Shown here: positions 1 to 7,697 of the stretch, piece by piece
Layout: every line of letters begins with the position of its first letter
Position numbering within the stretch: position 1 is the first letter of the stretch
NCBI GenBank assembly: GCA_964430245.1
Contig: CAYSEW010000031.1
Span: forward strand, 1 to 30,737
Reading direction: 5' to 3'
DNA: 30,737 nt
DNA from: CAYSEW01 sp964430245
Lineage (GTDB): Bacteria; Bacteroidota; Bacteroidia; Flavobacteriales_D; Parvicellaceae
Notes under the pieces: generated by a model
The model's input: the letters and a program-made list of their open reading frames with translations, nothing else
The model's database searches: none
Told to the model about the DNA's origin: nothing
Translations under genes and position numbers: made by a program

Positions 1-227
1 TCGAGGTCACTAAATTAAAGGTTATTTTTTGTATATCATTATTTTAACCTTTTTATTTCCCCGCAAAGTCATTTTTTTATTGTTTTTCTCAAAAAAACCA
101 GGACCATCGTGACATGAAAGAACTAATAGTAATTCAATATTACAATAAGAGTATTGAGTAAATAAATTATTATTTAATTAATGTTCAATTAAAATGTTAT
201 CAATTCAATTAAGTTTAAAATAATATT

Positions 228-263
228 TAAATAAATAATCAATAATTCTAAATAAATAATCAA
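228..263. repeat. 15-bp direct repeat with 21-bp period
   Basis: TAAATAAATAATCAA occurs at 228-242 and again at 249-263, start to start 21 bp, about two helical turns. It sits just upstream of the putative -7 box of the following gene. It could be a paired operator or simply low-complexity AT sequence; the sequence alone does not decide. Confidence 0.4.
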
Positions 264-278
264 ATAATATTCATCATA

Positions 279-286
279 TAGGTTTG
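279..286 (+). promoter_or_regulatory. Bacteroidota-type -7 box for the choice-of-anchor I gene
   Basis: TAGGTTTG matches the TAnnTTTG -7 consensus of the Bacteroidota primary sigma factor exactly. The implied start of transcription is near 290, giving a leader of about 18 nt before the ATG at 309. No clear TTTG/TTG -33 element is visible at the expected spacing, so the assignment rests on the -7 match and position. Confidence 0.45.
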
Positions 287-308
287 TGAAAAATTAAAAA
301 TCTATAAA

Positions 309-3300
309 ATGAATCTAAAAAACTTTTTAGTATTATTACTTTTTATAATAACCAATTTATCTTACTCACAATATAGCTCTACCCTTTTAGGTAGGTATAC
401 CGATGGAAGAGATGGTGCATGTGAAATTTCAGCATATGATTCAACAACTGCACAGTTGTTCATTACCAATTCAGAATCAGACTCTATAGATATAGTTTCC
501 ATACAAAACCCACAGGCTCCAGCATTGATAGGAGGTGTAGATGTGACTCTCTACGGAGGTGGAGTAAATTCATTAGTTAATATAGGCAATGGATATATAG
601 CTGCTGCTATTGAAGATACAAATGCTCAAGCTCCAGGTAAAGTTGTATTTTTTGATATTAATGGATTGTATATAAATGAAGTCACTGTCGGAGTTTTACC
701 AGACATGATTACAGTTACTGAAGATAAAAGTAAAGTAATTACAGCTAATGAAGGTGAACCTAATGATGATTATGATGTAGATCCTTTAGGAAGTGTAAGT
801 GTGATTGATATTTCAGGTGGTATAACTAATGTTACACAAGCAGATGTTACTACATTAGACTTTACTTCTTACAATGGACAAGAATCAGGATTAAGAGCTC
901 AAGGTGCGTTGATTTTTGGAAAAAAACAACAAAAGACATTCAACTCTACCCTTTTAGGTAGGTATACCGATGGAAGAGATGGTGCATGTGAAATTTCAGC
1001 ATATGATTCAACAACTGCACAGTTGTTCATTACCAATTCAGAATCAGACTCTATAGATATAGTTTCCATACAAAACCCACAGGCTCCAGCATTGATAGGA
1101 GGTGTAGATGTGACTCTCTACGGAGGTGGAGTAAATTCATTAGTTAATATAGGCAATGGATATATAGCTGCTGCTATTGAAGATACAAATGCTCAAGCTC
1201 CAGGTAAAGTTGTATTTTTTGATATTAATGGATTGTATATAAATGAAGTCACTGTCGGAGTTTTACCAGACATGATTACAGTTACTGAAGATAAAAGTAA
1301 AGTAATTACAGCTAATGAAGGTGAACCTAATGATGATTATGATGTAGATCCTTTAGGAAGTGTAAGTGTGATTGATATTTCAGGTGGTATAACTAATGTT
1401 ACACAAGCAGATGTTACTACATTAGACTTTACTTCTTACAATGGACAAGAATCAGGATTAAGAGCTCAAGGTGCGTTGATTTTTGGAAAACAGCCAATTG
1501 CAACGCCAACAGATTTATTTTTCTCAGAATATTCTGAAGGAAGCTCTAGTAATAAATATATAGAAATATATAATGGTACAGGATCATCAGTTGATCTTAG
1601 TAATTATGTTATAATGCAAAATTCTAATGGAGGCCCTTGGGATGAGTATACTGACGTACTCAGTGGAACTTTAGCAGACGGAGATGTATACGTTATTGCT
1701 AATTCATCCGCAAGCCCATCTATTTTGGCTGAAGCTGATTTAACTGGTTCTGGAATATGTTTTTTTAATGGTGATGATGCAAGAGCTTTAATTAAGGTAA
1801 TTGGAACTGATACTACTATCTGTGATTTTATTGGCGATTTCCCAAATGATCCAGGGTCTGGATGGAACGTAGCAGGAGTAACAAATGGAACTCAAAATCA
1901 TACATTAGTTAGAAAGAATTGGGTAAATAAAGGAAATGACAATTGGTCTCTATCTGCTGGTTCTAATGTTTTTGACTCTGAATGGATAGTTTATCCACAA
2001 GACAGTATTGTATCTCTTGGAAGCCATTCTTTGGTGTCTACGAAGCATTCTTCAGTTGCTGAGGATTTAGAGCCAGAGTATGTTACAACAGATGAAAATT
2101 CAGCCACTGCCTATGTAGTTTGTCAAGAGAACAATGCAATTGCAATTATTGACCTTACTACACTTACTTTAGATACGATTGTAGGTCTTGGGTTTAAAGA
2201 TTTTAATTTGCCTGGTAATGGTTTTGATGCTTCTAATCAAGATAATGGAATAAATATTCAAAACTGGCCTGTTAAAGGAGCTTATCAACCAGATGCGATA
2301 GACTATTATTCTGTTAATAACACATCTTATTTAGTAACAGCTAATGAGGGAGACGCTAGAGATTATGATGGTTATAGTGCGGAAGTTAGAATGGATGACT
2401 TGACGTTTGATCCTACTGCTTTTCCTAATGCAGTAACATTACAAACTAATGATAACCTAGGAAGGTTAAAAACATTTACTGAAGATGTTATTGGGGATAC
2501 TGATGGTGATGGTGATGTAGATGAATTATATGCATATGGTGCTAGATCTTTTAGTATTTGGGATCAAGATGGAAATCTTGTATGGGATTCTGGAGATGAT
2601 TTTGAGCAATATATTGCAGCAAACCATCCAACTTTTTTTAATTGTAATGATGGACTAGCTAGTGAAATGGACGATAGAAGTGATGATAAAGGTCCAGAAC
2701 CTGAAGCGGTGACTGTAGGCCAAATTGGTAATTCTTATTACGCATTTATTGGCTTAGAAAGACAAGGCGGAGTAATGGTTTATGATGTTACAGATCCAAC
2801 TACCCCATCTTTTGTAAACTTTATAGAGACTTATGACACAACGAGTGGAACTATGACAGATATAGCTCCAGAGGGATTAGTATTTGTTCCTGCTGATGAA
2901 AGTCATAATGGAGAAAATCTACTAATAGTAAGTTCAGAAGTTTCTGGAACAGTTGCAATTTATGAAATAGGTGCTCAAGATTTTATTCCATCTTCAGTTG
3001 CTGAGGATTTAGAGCCAGAGTATGTTACAACAGATGAAAATTCAGCCACTGCCTATGTAGTTTGTCAAGAGAACAATGCAATTGCAATTATTGACCTTAC
3101 TACACTTACTTTAGATACGATTGTAGGTCTTGGGTTTAAAGATTTTAATTTGCCTGGTAATGGTTTTGATGCTTCTAATCAAGATAATGGAATAAATATT
3201 CAAAACTGGCCTGTTAAAGGAGCTTATCAACCAGATGCGATAGACTATTATTCTGTTAATAACACATCTTATTTAGTAACAGCTAATGAGGGAGACGCTA

Positions 3301-4508
3301 GAGATTATGATGGTTATAGTGCGGAAGTTAGAATGGATGACTTGACGTTTGATCCTACTGCTTTTCCTAATGCAGTAACATTACAAACTAATGATAACCT
3401 AGGAAGGTTAAAAACATTTACTGAAGATGTTATTGGGGATACTGATGGTGATGGTGATGTAGATGAATTATATGCATATGGTGCTAGATCTTTTAGTATT
3501 TGGGATCAAGATGGAAATCTTGTATGGGATTCTGGAGATGATTTTGAGCAATATATTGCAGCAAACCATCCAACTTTTTTTAATTGTAATGATGGACTAG
3601 CTAGTGAAATGGACGATAGAAGTGATGATAAAGGTCCAGAACCTGAAGCGGTGACTGTAGGCCAAATTGGTAATTCTTATTACGCATTTATTGGCTTAGA
3701 AAGACAAGGCGGAGTAATGGTTTATGATGTTACAGATCCAACTACCCCATCTTTTGTAAACTTTATAGAGACTTATGACACAACGAGTGGAACTATGACA
3801 GATATAGCTCCAGAGGGATTAGTATTTGTTCCTGCTGATGAAAGTCATAATGGAGAAAATCTACTAATAGTAAGTTCAGAAGTTTCTGGAACAGTTGCAA
3901 TTTATGAATTGCAAGACTGCATTTCATCTACAGTTGTTACTGACTCATCGTGTAATAGCTACTCATGGAATAATGTAGTGTATAGTAATTCTGGTGTTTA
4001 CAGCGATACATTGATTAACTCGTATGGATGTGACAGTATAATAACTTTAGACCTAACAATCTTTAATATTTCAGCTGCAATAGATACCATTTCTGGAAAT
4101 ATAGTTGCAAGTGGGGGTGTAAATTATTTATGGAACACAGGAGACACTACATCAATTATCACACCTGACACAAACGGATTATATTCCGTTACAGTAACAG
4201 ATATTAACGGCTGTACTGAAACTATTTCATTCAATGTAACCTTTATCTCAAATACTGGTATTGTAGGTTTAAATAATAATTTTAGATTATATCCAAACCC
4301 AAACAATGGGAATTTCATGGTTAAATGTCAAGAAAAAATAGAATCTATTAAACTTTATAATAATCTAGGACAAATTGTGAAGTCGTTCAGCAGAGTCAAT
4401 TCAAAACAATTCACTATAAATGAAACCATGATTGAGAAGGGGGTTTACTTTGTAAATATCTCAACTCAAAATGAATCTATTATTAGACAAGTAATCATAA
4501 ACAAATAA
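309..4508 (+). CDS. Secreted choice-of-anchor I protein with nested duplicated core, lamin tail domain and T9SS sorting domain
   Basis: 1399 aa. Residues 1-21 are a signal peptide (hydrophobic, ending YSQ). The core of choice-of-anchor I proteins (beta-propeller-like, secreted) normally runs as an N-terminal half (A) followed directly by a C-terminal half (B, starting near SVAEDLEPEY). Here A occurs twice (24-205, 213-394), then a lamin-tail-like domain (about 395-580), then B twice (581-886, 895-1200). Each B carries an acidic Asp/Gly loop (DTDGDGDVDE) that resembles a calcium-binding site. Residues 1201-1310 are a short adhesin-like stretch, and 1325-1399 (LYPNPNNGNF, ending in KGVYFV...) is a type A T9SS sorting domain, so export to the surface is expected. 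The natural substrate is unknown. The copies read as identical at DNA level, so either a very recent event or an assembly artefact should be considered. Confidence 0.85.
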   Translation: MNLKNFLVLLLFIITNLSYSQYSSTLLGRYTDGRDGACEISAYDSTTAQLFITNSESDSIDIVSIQNPQAPALIGGVDVTLYGGGVNSLVNIGNGYIAAAIEDTNAQAPGKVVFFDINGLYINEVTVGVLPDMITVTEDKSKVITANEGEPNDDYDVDPLGSVSVIDISGGITNVTQADVTTLDFTSYNGQESGLRAQGALIFGKKQQKTFNSTLLGRYTDGRDGACEISAYDSTTAQLFITNSESDSIDIVSIQNPQAPALIGGVDVTLYGGGVNSLVNIGNGYIAAAIEDTNAQAPGKVVFFDINGLYINEVTVGVLPDMITVTEDKSKVITANEGEPNDDYDVDPLGSVSVIDISGGITNVTQADVTTLDFTSYNGQESGLRAQGALIFGKQPIATPTDLFFSEYSEGSSSNKYIEIYNGTGSSVDLSNYVIMQNSNGGPWDEYTDVLSGTLADGDVYVIANSSASPSILAEADLTGSGICFFNGDDARALIKVIGTDTTICDFIGDFPNDPGSGWNVAGVTNGTQNHTLVRKNWVNKGNDNWSLSAGSNVFDSEWIVYPQDSIVSLGSHSLVSTKHSSVAEDLEPEYVTTDENSATAYVVCQENNAIAIIDLTTLTLDTIVGLGFKDFNLPGNGFDASNQDNGINIQNWPVKGAYQPDAIDYYSVNNTSYLVTANEGDARDYDGYSAEVRMDDLTFDPTAFPNAVTLQTNDNLGRLKTFTEDVIGDTDGDGDVDELYAYGARSFSIWDQDGNLVWDSGDDFEQYIAANHPTFFNCNDGLASEMDDRSDDKGPEPEAVTVGQIGNSYYAFIGLERQGGVMVYDVTDPTTPSFVNFIETYDTTSGTMTDIAPEGLVFVPADESHNGENLLIVSSEVSGTVAIYEIGAQDFIPSSVAEDLEPEYVTTDENSATAYVVCQENNAIAIIDLTTLTLDTIVGLGFKDFNLPGNGFDASNQDNGINIQNWPVKGAYQPDAIDYYSVNNTSYLVTANEGDARDYDGYSAEVRMDDLTFDPTAFPNAVTLQTNDNLGRLKTFTEDVIGDTDGDGDVDELYAYGARSFSIWDQDGNLVWDSGDDFEQYIAANHPTFFNCNDGLASEMDDRSDDKGPEPEAVTVGQIGNSYYAFIGLERQGGVMVYDVTDPTTPSFVNFIETYDTTSGTMTDIAPEGLVFVPADESHNGENLLIVSSEVSGTVAIYELQDCISSTVVTDSSCNSYSWNNVVYSNSGVYSDTLINSYGCDSIITLDLTIFNISAAIDTISGNIVASGGVNYLWNTGDTTSIITPDTNGLYSVTVTDINGCTETISFNVTFISNTGIVGLNNNFRLYPNPNNGNFMVKCQEKIESIKLYNNLGQIVKSFSRVNSKQFTINETMIEKGVYFVNISTQNESIIRQVIINK
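377..923 (+). repeat. Repeat A, copy 1 (547 bp)
   Basis: Identical by eye to 944-1490, offset 567 bp (189 codons), so the reading frame is kept. It encodes residues 24-205, the N-terminal half of the choice-of-anchor I core. Divergence begins at 924 (A here, C at 1491 in copy 2). A unique 20-bp linker, 924-943, separates the copies. Confidence 0.95.
944..1490 (+). repeat. Repeat A, copy 2 (547 bp)
   Basis: Second copy of the 377-923 unit, with no nucleotide difference found by reading. It encodes residues 213-394 and runs into the lamin-tail-like domain instead of into half B. Confidence 0.95.
2049..2966 (+). repeat. Repeat B, copy 1 (918 bp)
   Basis: Identical by eye to 2991-3908, offset 942 bp (314 codons). 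It encodes residues 581-886, the C-terminal half of the choice-of-anchor I core, including an acidic Asp/Gly loop. A unique 24-bp linker at 2967-2990 separates the copies. Confidence 0.95.
2991..3908 (+). repeat. Repeat B, copy 2 (918 bp)
   Basis: Second copy of 2049-2966, encoding residues 895-1200. It ends at the first base where the copies diverge (A2967 versus T3909), after which the unique C-terminal region leading to the sorting domain begins. Confidence 0.95.
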
Positions 4509-4771
4509 GATTTAATAATAAATTTTAATAAGGCATTTCCCCACTCAATTATACGCAAGAATGTTTTTTTTGTTGATTAGAAAATTCAAGATTAAAAATT
4601 TAACAAGCTATATTTCTTTTTGTTATGTTACCATAATTTAAGGCAAGGGTTAAGAGTTTAATTTTTTTACACCTTTATGTTTAGAACTATTCTATACAGT
4701 GTTTATTGTAATTTACAAATACTTAACAGTCAGCTAAAGTTAGTTTAATATTTTTTTAGTTTGTTTGTTGA

Positions 4772-5605
4772 GTGTACGTTAAATATTTTAATGCTTTTAA
4801 GGTTATTGATAACAAAGAGTATCTCAAGGAAAAGTATCGTTTACAAGTAGAGCTACTCAAACTCCAAGAATGGATTCTCAAAAAAAATCTTAAAGTTGCA
4901 GTAGTATTTGAAGGAAGAGATGCAGCTGGAAAAGGATCAGCTATTAAGAGGATAGTGGAACATTTAATGACAGCTCATTTCAGAGTTGTTGCAATTGGAA
5001 CTCCAACAAAAAAACAAAATAATTCTTGGTTACATACTTATGAAAAAACATTACCTAAAAAGGGTGAAATTGTTTTTTATGATAGATCTTGGTATTCAAG
5101 ATCTATGATCCAACCTACTATGAATTATTGTTCATACAATCAATACAATTATTTCATGAGAAATGTATGTGATTGGGAGAAAAAGCAGATAAAAAATGGA
5201 CTTTTGTTAATTAAAATATACTTGTCAATTAACAAGCCAACTCAACAAAAAAGATTTCAAATTAGAAAAAATCATTCTTTAAAATATTGGAAATTATCAC
5301 CCAATGATTTGCTTTCAGTACCGAGCTGGGATAGATATACATATTTTAAAGAAAAGACATTTGAAAAAACATCTTATAAAGCCGCACCTTGGATTGTAAT
5401 TAATGCAAATAACAAATTGACTGCTAGGCTTAATGCTCTAAGATATTTACTAGAAGTGGTTGATTATGAAAATAAAAAGATTTTGAAACCAAAATCCTGG
5501 ACAATTAACGAAAATAATAGAAATATCATGTTACAAGGTGTAATGTTCAATGATCTTAATGAATCTCAATATCAGCTCTTGAACGAAATTAAGCAAATTC
5601 TATGA
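4772..5605 (+). CDS. ppk2: Polyphosphate kinase 2 family protein (PPK2)
   Basis: 277 aa, the usual length of a single-domain PPK2, a cytoplasmic P-loop kinase that transfers phosphate between polyphosphate and nucleotides. Visible motifs: Walker A GRDAAGKGS at residues 48-56 and Walker B YDRSWYSR at about 103-110, followed by the lid region. The start is uncertain: the codon before GTG 4772 is an in-frame TGA (4769-4771), so GTG is the first possible start and no in-frame ATG lies close by. The family N-terminus aligns well from about residue 15, so little if anything is missing. It stands alone, with about 260 bp of non-coding sequence upstream. Preference for ADP or GDP cannot be read from the sequence. 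Confidence 0.9.
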   Translation: MYVKYFNAFKVIDNKEYLKEKYRLQVELLKLQEWILKKNLKVAVVFEGRDAAGKGSAIKRIVEHLMTAHFRVVAIGTPTKKQNNSWLHTYEKTLPKKGEIVFYDRSWYSRSMIQPTMNYCSYNQYNYFMRNVCDWEKKQIKNGLLLIKIYLSINKPTQQKRFQIRKNHSLKYWKLSPNDLLSVPSWDRYTYFKEKTFEKTSYKAAPWIVINANNKLTARLNALRYLLEVVDYENKKILKPKSWTINENNRNIMLQGVMFNDLNESQYQLLNEIKQIL

Positions 5606-5814
5606 TTGAAAGAACAAATTTAAATTAGCATATTTATAATAATTTAAATCAAATGCTATTCAAACTGCTTTCATATTGACGGTTATCCAGAAATAGAACA
5701 ACTAAATAATTTATTAACTCTTGAGGCGTGATTATCAATTTTGATTAAACAAAAACCAGTGTTTTCAAAGATTTTATTTATTTTGTTTAATGTTAATTAG
5801 TAAATGTTAAACAA

Positions 5815-5994
5815 ATGTTTGGATTATTCAAAAAAAAGACAAAAAAAGAATTGCTCTTAAAAAAATACAATGAGCTAAAGAAAAGAGCATACGAAACATC
5901 AAGAATCAACAGAAGAGAAAGTGATCGATTAGAATACGAAGCTCAAGAAGTTTTAAAAGAAATTGATTTAATTGTAAAACAAGAGCTGAATTAA
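5815..5994 (+). CDS. Small Lacal_2735 family protein
   Basis: 59 aa, ATG at 5815 and TAA at 5992-5994. It begins MFGLFKKKTKKELL and continues as a highly charged, probably helical chain rich in Lys, Glu and Arg, ending KEIDLIVKQELN. This is the typical appearance of the Lacal_2735 family, short conserved Bacteroidota proteins of unknown function. No signal peptide or membrane segment. It lies 23 bp upstream of the TIGR03643 gene in the same direction, so the two may be cotranscribed. The family assignment is from recognition of the N-terminus and charge pattern. Confidence 0.75.
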   Translation: MFGLFKKKTKKELLLKKYNELKKRAYETSRINRRESDRLEYEAQEVLKEIDLIVKQELN

Positions 5995-6017
5995 ACCACA
6001 ATATCTAGAAGTTCAAA

Positions 6018-6314
6018 ATGAAAAGGTATGCTAATAAATTCCTTTCTCAAGATGAAATCGATAGAATAATATCAATGGCTTGGGAAGACAGAACTCCTTT
6101 CGAAGCCATTCTAAATCAATTCAAAACAAATGAATCTGATGTAATAAAGCTCATGCGCTACGAATTGAAACCCAAAAGCTTTAAAAGGTGGAGAAAACGT
6201 GTGCAAAATAGAAAGACGAAGCACAAAATGCTCAGCAACAACACTTCATATCGTTTTAAAAGTAAATCTCAAAAATCGATAACATTCAATAAAATTTCCA
6301 AGAAAAAATATTAG
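6018..6314 (+). CDS. TIGR03643 / DUF2805 family protein
   Basis: 98 aa. Residues 10-60 carry the family signature: DEIDRIISMAWEDRTPFEAI, then a four-to-five residue gap region and VIKLMRYELKPKSFKRWRKR. The arrangement resembles a small helix-turn-helix-like protein, but no function is established for the family as far as I know. The C-terminal 35 residues are a basic, low-complexity tail (many Lys, Ser, Arg), suggesting nucleic-acid contact; that is inference. The gene is followed by convergent penicillin acylase 38 bp away. Confidence 0.85.
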   Translation: MKRYANKFLSQDEIDRIISMAWEDRTPFEAILNQFKTNESDVIKLMRYELKPKSFKRWRKRVQNRKTKHKMLSNNTSYRFKSKSQKSITFNKISKKKY

Positions 6315-6352
6315 CAGAGAAACAATTAGATAAAAATTTTCAGTTTAAAATG

Positions 6353-7651
6353 TCATTCGGGATGATAGATCTTTTCTGCAGTCTCATAGATCTGTTTTTT
6401 ATCTAATGTCATTTTTTTTCTTTGTTGGTTCACATACAACTCCATTTGGTCTGTATAATGTGGCGATTCAGGTCGATTACTAATTCCATATGGGAGAACT
6501 GTTTCAATTTCTACATCTGCATCGGAATACCTNNNNNNNNNNNNNNNNNNNNNNNNNNNNNNNNNNNNNNNNNNNNNNNNNNNNNNNNNNNNNNNNNNNN
6601 NNNNNNNNNNNNNNNNNNNNNNNNNNNNNNNNCCCATATGATACCATTGGTCTATGGAGGAAATGTTTTCAAGTGCATTTACATGGAATGAAAAGGTGCC
6701 ACTATCATTTTCTACAACAGGACCATACAGACTCCATAAAACCTTCTTTTTTACAGGGATAGTAATCCCTAATTTCAATTTTGCCCTTAATTTTACCTTG
6801 GTTTTTTCAAGCTCAATCCACTCATTATCGAACTTGTAGGTATGTTTTTTCTTTGGATGCATCTCCAATTGATAAACGTCTATCAAATCGGGAAAATTAT
6901 AGGTGTGTGTCCAGCCTAGATGCTCATTGGTTCCAATAAAAGGAAAAGGTGCTCCTGGAAATAAACCACCTAAAAAATTCCACCCTTCCTTACTTACCAA
7001 ATGTGCTTCGTACCAAGCAAAAGGACCTTCTAAGGGTTGATGTGTATTTACATTCAAATATGTTTTATTATCTGTTGTCTTTTTTCTCCTAAAAGCAAAA
7101 CCATTAGATCCAGTAGTTTGAAATGCGACCTCCTTTAAAGGAGCGATCTTATTGCCAAAAAGATCTCTAAGCATATCGCCAGTGTCGGAAAAAAAATGGA
7201 TCACTAAATTATAGCCTATTAAATATTCTTCTACAGTAATAGGAAAAGCCTTTTTAACCAATACTTCATCTGGATGGGCCATAGCATATGCATTAATGCC
7301 ATCTACATAACCTTGCAGTACTTTAAGAACTTCTTTGGACAATTCATGGTAGTGATCTTCTACGGTTTGCTTACACCTCAACAGGTGTACAATATAGTCT
7401 AGTTTTGCTCCTTCTTTTCCACTGTAAATTCCTAAAAGACCTTTAACAGGCAAGAATGTTTCTTGAATGGTTTTAAAATCGTCTTCGGCATGGGCCCAAG
7501 CCAATCCATAAGCTGCTTCCTGATCGGTATTTGCAAAAATATGAGGTGTTCCATAAGGGCCTCTTACGATCTCAATATGCTTAGTATTTACCTGGCTAAA
7601 TAAGCAACCTGTTATAAAATAAAAAAATATTGTAAAGGCACTTTTATGCAT
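6353..7651 (-). CDS. Penicillin acylase family protein, interrupted by assembly gap
   Basis: Ntn-hydrolase of the penicillin/acyl-homoserine-lactone acylase family, which cleave amide bonds of N-acylated compounds. Residues 1-20 are a signal peptide (ITGCLFSQ), so it is exported. The alpha-chain part has the family start IVRGPYGTPHIFA. TTGSNGFAF gives the autoprocessing site and the N-terminal nucleophile Ser182 of the beta chain. GTNEHLGWTHTYN supplies the conserved Asn region. The 100-N run removes everything between residue 339 and the last ~58 residues, which resume with the family C-terminus (LPYGISNRPESPHYTDQ). Members are about 700-780 aa, so roughly 300 residues are probably hidden and the true gap is likely longer than 100 bp. 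Substrate cannot be told. Confidence 0.85.
   Translation of the reverse strand: MHKSAFTIFFYFITGCLFSQVNTKHIEIVRGPYGTPHIFANTDQEAAYGLAWAHAEDDFKTIQETFLPVKGLLGIYSGKEGAKLDYIVHLLRCKQTVEDHYHELSKEVLKVLQGYVDGINAYAMAHPDEVLVKKAFPITVEEYLIGYNLVIHFFSDTGDMLRDLFGNKIAPLKEVAFQTTGSNGFAFRRKKTTDNKTYLNVNTHQPLEGPFAWYEAHLVSKEGWNFLGGLFPGAPFPFIGTNEHLGWTHTYNFPDLIDVYQLEMHPKKKHTYKFDNEWIELEKTKVKLRAKLKLGITIPVKKKVLWSLYGPVVENDSGTFSFHVNALENISSIDQWYHMXXXXXXXXXXXXXXXXXXXXXXXXXXXXXXXXXXRYSDADVEIETVLPYGISNRPESPHYTDQMELYVNQQRKKMTLDKKQIYETAEKIYHPE
6533..6632. other. Assembly gap (100 N)
   Basis: Exactly 100 unknown bases, a conventional placeholder for a scaffold gap of unknown length. It lies inside the penicillin acylase gene. 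Any frame reading through it is meaningless, and the true distance between flanks is probably nearer 1 kb judging from family length. Confidence 0.98.
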
Positions 7652-7697
7652 TTAGGGTTAGTTTAAAATCTATTGAAATTAAAAATTAAATTGGAAA

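Larger units (their letters stand above)
1..308. other. AT-rich intergenic leader, no gene seen
   Basis: No convincing coding frame on either strand. The stretch is very A+T rich. An 8-bp inverted repeat (AAAGGTTA at 17-24, TAACCTTT at 45-52, 20-nt loop) could be the end of a terminator for a gene left of the window, but it is weak. A 15-bp direct repeat lies at 228-263 and a -7-like box at 279-286, so the right half is probably the promoter region of the large gene that follows. Confidence 0.6.

Noticed and set aside
17..52. Inverted repeat AAAGGTTA/TAACCTTT as a terminator
   Set aside because: The stem is only 8 bp, AT-rich and has a 20-nt loop; too weak to call as a feature of its own.
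6422..6839. Short plus-strand frames running through or next to the N run
   Set aside because: They are opposite the penicillin acylase gene, and two of them read through unknown bases.
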